Source: Mycobacterium sp.
GTDB lineage: Bacteria; Actinomycetota; Actinomycetes; Mycobacteriales; Mycobacteriaceae
Direction of reading: 5' to 3'
Length of the DNA: 64,000 bases
Assembly: GCA_023264735.1 (NCBI GenBank)
Contig: JAHFVD010000037.1
Coordinates: 1 to 64,000 of the forward strand
A program made the position numbers and the translations under genes. The notes beneath the pieces were generated by a model. That model saw only the letters and a program-made list of their open reading frames with translations, did not search any database and had not been told where the DNA came from. Position 1 is the first letter of the stretch. Every line of letters begins with the position of its first letter. Below, piece after piece: positions 26,633 to 35,750 of the stretch.

Positions 26633-28081
26633 TCATCCGGCGGCCGGGCCAACGCGATAGATCGACTTGGTGACCCGATAGGCCTCGAGCCCTTCTGGGC
26701 CCAGTTCACGGCCCAATCCGCTGGCCTTCACCCCACCGAACGGGGAGCGGATATCGAGCTGGTAGTCGTTGACGCCGACCGAGCCGGTGCGCATGGCTCG
26801 GGCGATGTCGGTTGCGCGTTCGGTGTCCGGCGACCACACCGTCCCCGCCAAACCGAACTCCGAATCGTTGGCGATCTGGACGGCCTCCGCATCGTCGCGG
26901 TAGGCGATGACGACCACGACCGGGCCGAAGATCTCCTCCCGCGCAAGGCGGTCGGTGTTGTCCACATCTGCGAATACGGTTGGCGCCACGAACCATCCGC
27001 GGGTCTGATCCGGAGGCACGGTGCCGCCGGCCACGAGTTTCGCACCGCTGGCCCGACCGGCCGCGATGTGGCCGAGTACGCGGTCCCGCTGTGCGGCGCT
27101 GACCAACGGTCCGATCTCGGTGCGCTCATCCAGCGGATCACCGACCTTAAGCCCGAGCGCCAGCGCGGCGATCGCCTCGACGAATTCGTCGTAGCGAGAG
27201 AGGGGTACGAGAATCCGCGAACTCAGGTGGCAGGTCTGCCCATTGTTGGCGAACGACGCCGAACGCAGCCCGGCCACGGTGGTTTCCACATCGGCGTCGT
27301 CGAGGACGACCGCTGCCGACTTACCGCCCAACTCCAGGGTGACCGGACGGATCAGCTGTCCACACGCCGCCCCGATAGCGCGTCCGGCAGCGGTGGATCC
27401 GGTGAACGCCACCTTGTCGATGCCGGGGTGGGTCACCAGATGGGCCCCCGCTTTTGCGTCGCCGGGTACTACGCTGAGCACCCCGGGCGGGAGCCCGGCC
27501 TCAACGGCGGCCTCAGCGAAAATGAGGGAATCCAAGGCGGTTTCGAGAGCGGGTTTGAGCACGACGGGACAGCCGGCGGACAGCGCCGGTGCCAGTTTCA
27601 TCACGGCCAGGGCCTGTGGGTAGTTCCACGGCGTGATGGCGCCGACCACGCCGACCGGCTCGCGGCGAACGATGGTGTGGCCGATCAGGGCGGGTCGGAT
27701 CTGTTCGGGTTCGGACCTAGTGATCAGCTTGGCGTAGTAGCCGACCAGGGCCGCGGGAAAGGCGCCGTTGACGGCTCGGGACAGCGAGATCGGCATCCCG
27801 TTCTCACGGCTGACCAACGTCGCTGTGTCGGCCGCCCTGGACTTCAGCGCATCGGCGAAGCGGCTGAGGACCTCGGTGCGTTCGCCGGGCTCCGCGGCAG
27901 ACCATGCTCTCGCGTCCGGACCCTGCGCGGCGGCGACAGCGTCGTCGATATCCGTCTGCCCGGCACAGCCGGCGTATCCCAGGACTTCCTCGGTCGCGGC
28001 CTCGATCACCGGGACGCTGGCGGTTGCCGGCCGGAACTCCCCGCCGATGAACAGCAGCCCGGCGGCGCCGTTGGTGGTCAT
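26633..28081 (-). CDS. NAD(P)-dependent aldehyde dehydrogenase
   Basis: 482 residues from the ATG at 28081, which overlaps the CaiB gene stop (ATGA). Catalytic Glu250 (LELGGKS) and Cys284 (NNGQTCH) are in place; ITPWNYP and FTGSTAAGR mark the cofactor site. The C-terminal SPFGGVKASGLGRELG is canonical. A second aldehyde dehydrogenase in the same minus-strand run, sharing only family-level similarity with the 25030 gene, implies two successive aldehyde intermediates or two chain lengths. Confidence 0.92.
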   Translation of the reverse strand: MTTNGAAGLLFIGGEFRPATASVPVIEAATEEVLGYAGCAGQTDIDDAVAAAQGPDARAWSAAEPGERTEVLSRFADALKSRAADTATLVSRENGMPISLSRAVNGAFPAALVGYYAKLITRSEPEQIRPALIGHTIVRREPVGVVGAITPWNYPQALAVMKLAPALSAGCPVVLKPALETALDSLIFAEAAVEAGLPPGVLSVVPGDAKAGAHLVTHPGIDKVAFTGSTAAGRAIGAACGQLIRPVTLELGGKSAAVVLDDADVETTVAGLRSASFANNGQTCHLSSRILVPLSRYDEFVEAIAALALGLKVGDPLDERTEIGPLVSAAQRDRVLGHIAAGRASGAKLVAGGTVPPDQTRGWFVAPTVFADVDNTDRLAREEIFGPVVVVIAYRDDAEAVQIANDSEFGLAGTVWSPDTERATDIARAMRTGSVGVNDYQLDIRSPFGGVKASGLGRELGPEGLEAYRVTKSIYRVGPAAG

Positions 28082-30480
28082 GGCAATTCCCCTTCGATCG
28101 TCGGTGCGGCGTGCAGCACGCCATCGGTGATGAGCTGCTCGATGTCGTCGGCGTCCAGCGCCAGCATTCGGCGGCATACCTCGCGGGTGTGCTCGCCGAG
28201 GCGCGGTGCCGGTCTCAGCTCTGCCCCGACGATGTGGCGGTACAGCGCCGGGCGGGTCTCGGTAGGCAGCGTGACATCCAGCGCCGGGTGCACCATCTCC
28301 GTGTACAGGCGCCGATGGCGGACTTGGGGATCGGTGAGCACGTCGGCACCCCGATACATCGGTGCTGCCGGCACCCCGACCGCTTGAAGCTGCGCCGCGA
28401 CGTCCAGAGGTGAACGAAGGCGGGTGTGCTCGGCGATGATCTTGCGGAGGTCGATGCGGGAATCCCAGCGCCCGGCCGCGGTGAGGAAGCGTGAATCGTC
28501 GGCTAATGCGTTGGCCCCGAACGCCGACGCGATCGTGTGCCAGTCAGCGTCCGCACCGATGGTGATGGCACACCACTCGTCGTCGCCCAGGCAGGGGTAG
28601 ACGCCGTGCACGCTGGAATCGCCGTCGAGGGGTGTGCTGGCTTGCGGCGCCCATAGCGGCGCATAGACGGTGTCGAGCTGGCTGACCGCGGCCTCCGCCT
28701 GGGAGATGTGGATGTGCGCACCGATCCCGGCACGGTCCCGGCGGATGAGAGCGGCCAGGGTCGCGACTGCCGCCAGGCGGGCGACGAGATGGTCGGGGAA
28801 CACCGTCACCGCGTCGTGGAAAGGATGATCCGCGCCGTGGCCGGCCGCCTCGTCCTGCCAGAGCTGGCTGATCCCGGTGGACGACCGCACCAGCGGCCCG
28901 TAGCCCATCCGGGCGCTCCACGGCCCGGTGTCCCCGTAGGCGCTACTCTCGGTCAGCACAATCTGGGGGTTGAACCGCTGAAGTGTGCTGTAGGGCAATG
29001 CGAGTGTTGCCAGCGTTCCGGGTTTGAAGTTGGCGAACACCGCGTCGGCCTTGGCGACCAGCTGTCCGAAAAGCTCCGTGCCGCGGCTATTCCGCAGATC
29101 GAGTCCCAACGCGCTCTGGTTGCGATGGGTCCACGCGAACGATTCGCTGATCGTCTGGCCGGGCCTACCCTGGCGCAAACCATCAGGGTGGGTGGGGCTT
29201 TCGACCTTGATCACGTCGGCGCCGAGGTCGCCGAACAACCGCCCGAGCTCCCCGCCGGCGACGATGACACCCAGATCGAGGATGGTGAGCCCGCTCAGCG
29301 GTCGGTCGCCTGCAGGCTGGGCCTCGGCCGCGGCGCGGTCGGCGAGCCAGCGGGGCTCACTGGTGCTCACGGCAGGTGCCAACCACCGAATACCGGCGCG
29401 CTGGCCGTCGATCACGACGCAGCCGTCGGGAACGGTGAGCGTGGTCGTCTCGGTGAATTTCGCTGCTGTCCAGGCCTCGGTCTTGTGAAAGTGGTCTGCG
29501 CGCAACACTTCCTGGGGGCTCAGGACGGCCGCGATCGGCAGGCCGCGTTGGGTGCCGGCTTCGACCAACTCGGCCATGCTGAGCGGAGCGAACAGTGCGG
29601 CGATCGCGCCGCCAATCTGGTCGGCCGCGGCCGCCCGCCCGGCTATGGTGTCGAAGCGTTGATCCTGAAATTGGTCGGGGTCACCCAGCCATGCGCGCAT
29701 GGCGCGCCACTGCCGGGGCGCGAGGATGCAGATGCGCACCCAGCCGTCGCGGCAGGCGACGACGGGGTAAGAGTCCCTGCCGTTGGGCCGATCGCGGCGG
29801 GCGGTGTTGATGCCGCGCGCCGCTGCCGCCTGGCCGTGGGATCCGAACGGCGGGTCCAGTGCCTGCAGCACCCCTTCGTAGCGGGAGAAGTCGACGTAGT
29901 CACCGCGTCCGGTGCGTAAGCGCTGGTAGTAGGCGACCAGAACGGCCCACGCGGCCTGCGCTGCGGCGGTGGCCGAGGCAATGCCGTCTGGTGGAAGCAC
30001 CGGCGCCCCGCCAGGCGGACCGGAGCGCGACAAGGCCGAGGACAGGGCGTACAAGACCGGGTCAGACGCCGTCCAGGTCGCTCGCGGGCCCGCGGTGCCG
30101 AAGTCGGTGATGGACATGGCGACCAGCTGGTCGAACCGGTCGGCGAGTTCCGCGCAGGACGTGCCGAATTGGGCTGACCGACTCCGAATTCCACTGTCGA
30201 TCACGATGTCGGCGGTCGCGACCAGATCCCAGAAGCGCGTGCGGTCGCCGTCGTCGTGGCTGTCGAGGATGAAGCTGCGTTTGTTGGCGTTGCGAAGGGC
30301 GAACGACACGCTCTGGGTGTCGATCGATGGTGCATCGTGGCGCGACGGGCAGCCAGCGGGCGGTTCCACCAGCAGGACGTCCGCGCCGAGGTCGGCCAGG
30401 ATGCGGCCCGTTTGGGCGGCGGGGCCGACGGTGAGATCGAGAATCCGTACACCCGCCAGCGGAGCATCGGGCTTCTGCAC
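28078..30480 (-). CDS. tandem CaiB/BaiF-family class III CoA-transferase
   Basis: About 800 residues made of two CaiB domains in one chain. The first begins PLAGVRILDLTVGPAAQTGRI with LADLGADVLLVEPPAG; the second, near residue 395, begins LSGLTILDLGVIVAGGELGR with DLGADVIKVESPTHPDG. A GTG at 30480 with AGAGAGG six bases upstream is preferred; an ATG at 30504 lies inside the operator-like sequence. Class III enzymes move CoA between acids; tandem forms are common in actinobacteria, where the two halves make a pseudo-dimer. It would activate the acid product of the pathway. Confidence 0.9.
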   Translation of the reverse strand: MQKPDAPLAGVRILDLTVGPAAQTGRILADLGADVLLVEPPAGCPSRHDAPSIDTQSVSFALRNANKRSFILDSHDDGDRTRFWDLVATADIVIDSGIRSRSAQFGTSCAELADRFDQLVAMSITDFGTAGPRATWTASDPVLYALSSALSRSGPPGGAPVLPPDGIASATAAAQAAWAVLVAYYQRLRTGRGDYVDFSRYEGVLQALDPPFGSHGQAAAARGINTARRDRPNGRDSYPVVACRDGWVRICILAPRQWRAMRAWLGDPDQFQDQRFDTIAGRAAAADQIGGAIAALFAPLSMAELVEAGTQRGLPIAAVLSPQEVLRADHFHKTEAWTAAKFTETTTLTVPDGCVVIDGQRAGIRWLAPAVSTSEPRWLADRAAAEAQPAGDRPLSGLTILDLGVIVAGGELGRLFGDLGADVIKVESPTHPDGLRQGRPGQTISESFAWTHRNQSALGLDLRNSRGTELFGQLVAKADAVFANFKPGTLATLALPYSTLQRFNPQIVLTESSAYGDTGPWSARMGYGPLVRSSTGISQLWQDEAAGHGADHPFHDAVTVFPDHLVARLAAVATLAALIRRDRAGIGAHIHISQAEAAVSQLDTVYAPLWAPQASTPLDGDSSVHGVYPCLGDDEWCAITIGADADWHTIASAFGANALADDSRFLTAAGRWDSRIDLRKIIAEHTRLRSPLDVAAQLQAVGVPAAPMYRGADVLTDPQVRHRRLYTEMVHPALDVTLPTETRPALYRHIVGAELRPAPRLGEHTREVCRRMLALDADDIEQLITDGVLHAAPTIEGELP

Positions 30481-30503
30481 GCGGCACCTCTCTTCATTGC
30501 GCA

Positions 30504-30528
30504 ATACCTATAGTCTGTAGTTTTATAG
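30504..30528. promoter_or_regulatory. operator-like motif C in the CaiB/ferredoxin divergent promoter
   Basis: Contains ACCTATAGTC (10 bases identical to motif B) and an outer inverted repeat CTATA/TATAG. It sits in the divergent region, 27 bp before the ferredoxin gene and just upstream of the preferred CaiB start. Confidence 0.5.
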
Positions 30529-30549
30529 CATCATGGCCGAGGGGATTGA

Positions 30550-30756
<207 letters not shown>

Positions 30757-30762
30757 CTCAAT

Positions 30763-30783
30763 AAACCTATAGTCGTAAGGTTT
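30763..30783. promoter_or_regulatory. operator-like motif B upstream of the SDR gene
   Basis: Perfect 6-bp arms AAACCT and AGGTTT around a nine-base centre TATAGTCGTA minus overlap (30763-30783). Shares 15 of 21 positions with both motif A and motif C. Lies seven bases after the ferredoxin stop, 52 bp before the SDR start, suggesting a second promoter inside the operon. Confidence 0.5.
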
Positions 30784-30834
30784 GACCCCAGGTGTTGCAG
30801 GTCACAGGATCCGCCATGAAGTGCGAGGAGAAAC

Positions 30835-31701
30835 ATGAGGCTCGAAGGCAAAGTCGCCGTCATCACCGGTGCCGGCTCAGGTCTTGGCCGGCACTGTTCG
30901 CAGCTGTTCAGCGCCGAGGGCGCCAAGGTTGCGATCGTCGACATTGACTCCGACCGTGCCGAGCAGACCCTCAAGCTGGTGACCGAAGACGGCGGCGACG
31001 CGATCGCCATCACCGCGGACGTATCCGACAAGGCACAGATCACCGCGGCGATCGACCAGACGGTCGAGCACTACGGCAAGCTGGACATCGCCTGGGCCAA
31101 CGCCGGGATCGTGTCGCGCGGCGGAGCGGCAGCCCTCGGTCTCGAGGATCCCGTCGCCTTCGAGGAGATGACCGAAGCCGATTGGCGGGATGTTCTCGGC
31201 GTCAACCTCACTGGCGTCATCTACACCGCCCAGGCCGCGGTCCCGCACCTCAAGGCCAACGGCGGGGGCACCATCCTGGCGACGTCGTCGGCGGCGTCAC
31301 TGGTGGCCTACCCGAGCATCGCGTTCTACTGCGCCACCAAGGCCGGCGTCAACGGACTGGTGCGTGCGCTGAGCCTGGATCTGGGCCGGTACGGGATTCG
31401 CGTCAATGCGATCGCGCCGACCCACGGCATGTCGCCGAACTTCCTCATGCCGCCCGGTTCCCCGGTGGTCGGCATGTCCTACGAGGAGTCCGCCGGACCC
31501 TGGAACCCGACCGTGTCACCCATCCCGCTGAAACTGGCCCGTCCACCATCACTGTCGGACAACGCGAAGGTCGCGCTGTTTTTGGTCTCCGACGATTCGG
31601 CGTACATCTCCGGTGCCGTGATCGGCTCGACCGACGGCGGAACCCTGGCCCGCGTGGGCATGTGGTTCCCGGATGACCTCAACCCCCAACCGATCGCCTG
31701 A
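30835..31701 (+). CDS. short-chain dehydrogenase/reductase
   Basis: 288 residues. TGAGSGLG (about 11-18) binds NAD(P), NAG at about 90 is typical, and the catalytic Ser-Tyr-Lys triad lies in SSAASLVAYPSIAFYCATKAG (Tyr about 165, Lys about 169). The long insertion after RVNAIAPTHGMSPNF, with several Met and Pro, would form a substrate lid. An alcohol dehydrogenase acting on the P450 product would fit its place in the operon. Confidence 0.9.
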   Translation: MRLEGKVAVITGAGSGLGRHCSQLFSAEGAKVAIVDIDSDRAEQTLKLVTEDGGDAIAITADVSDKAQITAAIDQTVEHYGKLDIAWANAGIVSRGGAAALGLEDPVAFEEMTEADWRDVLGVNLTGVIYTAQAAVPHLKANGGGTILATSSAASLVAYPSIAFYCATKAGVNGLVRALSLDLGRYGIRVNAIAPTHGMSPNFLMPPGSPVVGMSYEESAGPWNPTVSPIPLKLARPPSLSDNAKVALFLVSDDSAYISGAVIGSTDGGTLARVGMWFPDDLNPQPIA

Positions 31702-31729
31702 CCACACACCCGCCGAGGAGACCTTTGAC

Positions 31730-32959
31730 ATGACGACCATTGAGAAAGTTCCCGCTCACCTGGTGACGGATTTCGACGTGTATGACCCGACGCTGGCCGA
31801 GCCGGTGGATGTCATGCAGGACAGGATGGCCGAACTGGCCGCGATCGGGCCCGTGGTGTATTCGACGGCGCACGGTGGGCACTGGATCGTCACGCGGTAC
31901 AAGGAGATCCACCAGGTCCTCACCGATACCACCACGTTCTCCAGCTATCCCAACAACCTGGTCACCCCTGCCGACTTCGGCAAATTCATTCCGCTGGAGC
32001 TCGATCCACCGGAGCACACCGCGTACCGCCACGCACTGCAGCCGCTGTTCAGCCCGCAGCGGATGAAGCGGCTCTCCGACGACATCCGCGGTGTCGTCAA
32101 CGACCTGATCGACCGTTTCGCGGCCAAGGGCGAGGCAGAGTTCATCGCCGAATTCGCGCGCGAACTGCCGGCGAAGGTCTTTCTGGCCCTGATGGATTGG
32201 CCGATCGAGGATGCCCCGATGTTCATCGAGGCCACCGACGCCGTGCTGTTCGGCAAGCCCGGCGGCACCAAGGAAGAGTCCGATCAGGTGATGATGATGG
32301 CCGCGATGACGATCGCGGGCTACTTCAACGACGTCATCACCGAACGGCGGGGCAAGGCCGGCGACGACGCCACCTCGGCACTGATCAATACCGAGGTCGA
32401 ACTGCCCGACGGCACCCGACTGCTCGCCGACGAAGAGCTGTTCCGGATGTTCTTCCTGCTGCTGATGGGCGGCCTGCATACGGTGCAGGGCTCGCTGGCC
32501 TGGTCGATCGTGCACCTCGTGAACAACCCCGCCCAGCGGGAGGCGATCATCGCCGACCCGGCCCTGATCCCCAAGGCCGTCGAGGAAGTGCTGCGCATCG
32601 AGGCACAGGTGGCCGCAGGCCGCCGCGCCACCACGGATACCACGCTGGGCGGGGTGCACCTGGCCAAGGACGATCAGCTCATCGTCCTGCTGTGCACCGC
32701 GAATCGCGATGCCGACTACTTCGATTCGCCCACCACCTTCGACGTGACCCGCTATCCCAACCGGCACTTGTCATTTGGTTCGGGACCGCACCGGTGCCTG
32801 GGCTCGCACCTGGGGCGCCTCGAGCTCACGATCGCGATGGAGGAGCTTCACCGGCGGCTGCCCGACTACCAGCTCGTCGAATCCGATCCGCCGATCTTCC
32901 ACTCCACCCAGGTCCGGGGTTGTCACCGCATGCCCATCACTTTCACGCCAGAGAAGTGA
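31730..32959 (+). CDS. cytochrome P450 with atypical I-helix
   Basis: 409 residues from the ATG at 31730 (GAGGAG ten bases upstream). Haem ligand Cys356 in FGSGPHRCLG, ExxR at Glu286-Arg289. The I-helix reads MGGLHTVQG (246-254): the acid normally preceding the conserved Thr (A/G-G-x-D/E-T) is His250, which should change proton delivery to bound oxygen. The N-terminal half resembles bacterial CYP families acting on terpenoids and fatty acids. In an operon with ferredoxin, SDR and Rieske oxygenase. Confidence 0.92.
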   Translation: MTTIEKVPAHLVTDFDVYDPTLAEPVDVMQDRMAELAAIGPVVYSTAHGGHWIVTRYKEIHQVLTDTTTFSSYPNNLVTPADFGKFIPLELDPPEHTAYRHALQPLFSPQRMKRLSDDIRGVVNDLIDRFAAKGEAEFIAEFARELPAKVFLALMDWPIEDAPMFIEATDAVLFGKPGGTKEESDQVMMMAAMTIAGYFNDVITERRGKAGDDATSALINTEVELPDGTRLLADEELFRMFFLLLMGGLHTVQGSLAWSIVHLVNNPAQREAIIADPALIPKAVEEVLRIEAQVAAGRRATTDTTLGGVHLAKDDQLIVLLCTANRDADYFDSPTTFDVTRYPNRHLSFGSGPHRCLGSHLGRLELTIAMEELHRRLPDYQLVESDPPIFHSTQVRGCHRMPITFTPEK

Positions 32960-32966
32960 GGTCGTA

Positions 32967-34145
32967 ATGACCACATCACTGCCACGGCCGGATCGAATCC
33001 GGCGAGCGATCGAGCTCTTGCGCAACGAGACCACCGACAAATTCGACGATGTCGTGGCCTTCTCCGCACACGAGTTCACCGATCCGGACCTGGCTCAGCG
33101 GGAACGGGATCTGATCTTCGGTCGAGTGCCGTCGATCGTCGCCCACACCTCGGAGATCGCCAAACCCTACGACTTCATGACCGTGCAGATGCCGCGCAAC
33201 AACGTGCTGCTGGTGCGTCAGAAGGACGGCGGCGTCAAGGCATTCGTCAATCTGTGCCGCCATCGCGGGGCATTGCTGGAGGACAACGAGAAGGGGCGCT
33301 GCCGGGTCTTCTCATGCGCCTACCACCGCTGGTCCTATGACCCGGACGGGTCGTTGCGAATGATCACCCGCGACAATACCTTCGGCGATATCGATCGCAG
33401 CAAGCAGGGCTTGGTGGAGCTACCCACCGAGGAGCGCCACGGATTCATCTGGATCGTCGACAATGCCAGCGCCACCATCGATGTCGCCGCCTGGCTCGGG
33501 CCGGAGATGGATGGCATCCTGGCCGGTTACGACCTCGAGGACCTGGTGTGCTTTCGGGCGGCAGGCTTCGACGAGCCGACCAACTGGAAGATCATGCAGG
33601 ACGCGTTCCTGGATGGCTACCACATCCAATACGCGCACCCGAACTCCGCGGGCAAGATCATCCACACCAACGTCATGGCATTCGAGGACTTCGGCAGGCA
33701 TTGCCGCTTCATCGCGCCACGGAAGTCGATCGACCGGTGGCTGGAGGAAGATCCCGGCGACCGTTCGCTGGACCCGTACGTCACCGAAACCCACTTCCTG
33801 CTGCCCAACAGCACACTGCTTCGCCAGCCGGACCACTTCCAGCTGTTGACGTTCCGTCCGCACCCGACCGACCCGACGAAGTCGCGGATGGAACAACGGC
33901 TGATGGTGCCCAAGCTGGAAGTCTCGGGCTTGGACGAGGGCCACTGGAACCATCGGTGGAACAGGAACTGGGAGATCCTGCTGACCGTGTTGCACAGCGA
34001 GGACTTCCCACTATTGCGGAATTCCCAACAGGGCATGGGCAGCGCCGATGCGGGCGACATGTTGCTGGGCCGGAACGAGACGGCCAACCAGGTGTTCCGG
34101 CGGGAGACCAAGCGGCTCCTCGCCGAGGGCGCTCCATCGTCTTGA
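32967..34145 (+). CDS. Rieske non-haem iron oxygenase, alpha subunit
   Basis: 392 residues from the ATG at 32967, eight bases after the P450 gene. Rieske cluster ligands are Cys97-x-His99 and Cys117-x2-His120 (CRHRG ... CAYHRW). The catalytic domain has NWK (206-208), Asp212 and the iron ligands His219 and His224 in DGYHIQYAHP. Length and layout fit single-component-oxygenase alpha subunits of the KshA/VanA or phthalate-type group. No dedicated reductase follows. It would hydroxylate or dealkylate the P450 substrate or product. Confidence 0.9.
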   Translation: MTTSLPRPDRIRRAIELLRNETTDKFDDVVAFSAHEFTDPDLAQRERDLIFGRVPSIVAHTSEIAKPYDFMTVQMPRNNVLLVRQKDGGVKAFVNLCRHRGALLEDNEKGRCRVFSCAYHRWSYDPDGSLRMITRDNTFGDIDRSKQGLVELPTEERHGFIWIVDNASATIDVAAWLGPEMDGILAGYDLEDLVCFRAAGFDEPTNWKIMQDAFLDGYHIQYAHPNSAGKIIHTNVMAFEDFGRHCRFIAPRKSIDRWLEEDPGDRSLDPYVTETHFLLPNSTLLRQPDHFQLLTFRPHPTDPTKSRMEQRLMVPKLEVSGLDEGHWNHRWNRNWEILLTVLHSEDFPLLRNSQQGMGSADAGDMLLGRNETANQVFRRETKRLLAEGAPSS

Positions 34146-34152
34146 TCTCACG

Positions 34153-35007
34153 ATGATCAAGTACGAATGGCGCGATGAGCTGAGCCGATCTGAGGCAGAC
34201 GAGCTGGCCGGTCTGCTGGCACGCGCTGCGGTCTACGACGCCGAACCCGGTTACAACACTATCGATTTCGCCGATGTGACACGTTCGCTGGCCGATGACT
34301 CACCCGATCGCCACCTGCTGATCTGGATGCTGCCGCATGCCACCGCCATGGACGAGCCGAACGCCCCGGAGTGCATTGCCGGCCTGCTCCGCCTCGCGGG
34401 CGCATCCTCCGGCAGCGTCGAGGCCACCGCCGTCATCGATCCCGGCCTGCGGTCGATCGGCATCATGACCCTCCTGCTCGAGCAGGTCGGGCTCGACACG
34501 ACGGGTGCGGACGGCTGGTTGGGCACGGGGGCGCATACCATCACCGCCTGGGCCCGAGGCAACCATCCGGCCAGCGGCCGGCTCAGCAACCGGTTTCTGA
34601 TCCCCCGAACACGCCGGGTCTGGCAACTGATCCGTGGGATCGAATCCGAATTAGACATCGCCGCACCGGTTCTCGAGCCCAGTGGGTCCACGAGTGGTGG
34701 CAGGCGCTTCGCGCTGCGGGAAGGTGGTCGCATCGTCGGTTCGGTGACGCTGGATCGCCAGCCGATGTTGTCCGACGAACTCGGCGAATGCGCGGTCGTC
34801 GGCGGCATCGACGCGCCGCCGTCAGCCCCGCCGGGCGCGCTGCGCCGGCTTCTCGACGGTGTTGTCGCCGTCGCCGGGGAAGCCGGCCTGTCCGGCGCCG
34901 TCATCCACGTCGATTCCGGCGACACCGGACTGGTCAATGCCGCCCGCTTGGCGGGTTTCCATCACGATCGCACCGATGTGCGCTACCAACTCGGAGGCAA
35001 CAGTTGA
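34153..35007 (+). CDS. GNAT N-acetyltransferase, MshD (mycothiol synthase)-like
   Basis: 284 residues. The N-terminus YEWRDELSRSEADELAGLLARA and the acetyl-CoA loop VIDPGLRSIGIMTLLLEQVG (about 95-114), with a second, weaker GNAT half ending AARLAGFHHDRTDVRYQL, resemble the two-domain MshD architecture. The first half looks better conserved than the second in the CoA loop. It is embedded in a catabolic operon, so it more likely acylates a pathway intermediate than cysteinyl-GlcN-Ins (inference). Seven bases separate it from the Rieske gene. Confidence 0.6.
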   Translation: MIKYEWRDELSRSEADELAGLLARAAVYDAEPGYNTIDFADVTRSLADDSPDRHLLIWMLPHATAMDEPNAPECIAGLLRLAGASSGSVEATAVIDPGLRSIGIMTLLLEQVGLDTTGADGWLGTGAHTITAWARGNHPASGRLSNRFLIPRTRRVWQLIRGIESELDIAAPVLEPSGSTSGGRRFALREGGRIVGSVTLDRQPMLSDELGECAVVGGIDAPPSAPPGALRRLLDGVVAVAGEAGLSGAVIHVDSGDTGLVNAARLAGFHHDRTDVRYQLGGNS

Positions 35008-35750
35008 ACACCGGTGTGCCCGAAGGGCTCGTCGCTGCGGTCGAGGCCCATGGCAAGGCCGTTGCGGCCGCCGACAACGAGGCTGTGCTGGCTGACTTCC
35101 TGCCGGACCGGATCGGCCAGCTCATCGCATCGGCCGATGTGCCGAACCGGCTCAAGGGCTCCGAGGTGCGCAGTATCACCGGCGTCGAGGACGAGCGTTA
35201 CGACGCGGTGATCCGCTACACCAAGCCCGACGATGACTGGTTGGAACTGCGCAGTCGCTGGGTGCAGCTCGGGGACGGCACGTGGCGGGTGTTCAGCGTC
35301 CGCAATATCCCCGACACCCCACCGTGGATGGACATGGCCGGGCCGTCCGATGACGGGCTCGACAGACCGCACTGGGATGGTCTGCGCGAAGGCAGACTTG
35401 TTCTCCAACAGTGCGGCGACTGCGCGAGCTGGATCTGGGCGCCTCGGCCGCTGTGCCCGCAGTGCCATTCCTTCGAATTACAGTGGCGGCAAGTCGAACC
35501 GGTGGGCACGATCTATTCGTGGACCCGAACGTGGCAGCCGTTCGGCCGGGAAGCCACCGGGCACCTGCCCTACGTCGTGGTTCTGGTCGAGCTTCCTGCG
35601 GCCGGCAATTGCCGCGTGATCGGGGTGCTGGCGCACGCCGACGGTGTGCAGCCGAGAATCGGAGCTACGGTTCTGGGCCGGATCGAGCCGCCTCCCGACG
35701 ACGAACACTGGCCGCTGATCCGCTGGCAACTCGAGGAGGCCCGCCGATGA
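35004..35750 (+). CDS. NTF2-like domain fused to DUF35 (zinc ribbon + OB fold)
   Basis: 248 residues. The start is a TTG at 35004 overlapping the previous TGA (TTGA), with GGAGG seven bases upstream; no ATG is available. Residues 1-105 look like a SnoaL/NTF2-like small domain. Residues 125-248 are DUF35: rubredoxin-like zinc ribbon Cys137, Cys140, Cys151, Cys154 followed by an OB-fold. DUF35 proteins bind acyl-CoA and pair with thiolase-like partners, as in ChsH2-Ltp2 of cholesterol side-chain cleavage. Its stop overlaps the thiolase-like gene start (ATGA). Confidence 0.82.
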   Translation: MNTGVPEGLVAAVEAHGKAVAAADNEAVLADFLPDRIGQLIASADVPNRLKGSEVRSITGVEDERYDAVIRYTKPDDDWLELRSRWVQLGDGTWRVFSVRNIPDTPPWMDMAGPSDDGLDRPHWDGLREGRLVLQQCGDCASWIWAPRPLCPQCHSFELQWRQVEPVGTIYSWTRTWQPFGREATGHLPYVVVLVELPAAGNCRVIGVLAHADGVQPRIGATVLGRIEPPPDDEHWPLIRWQLEEARR

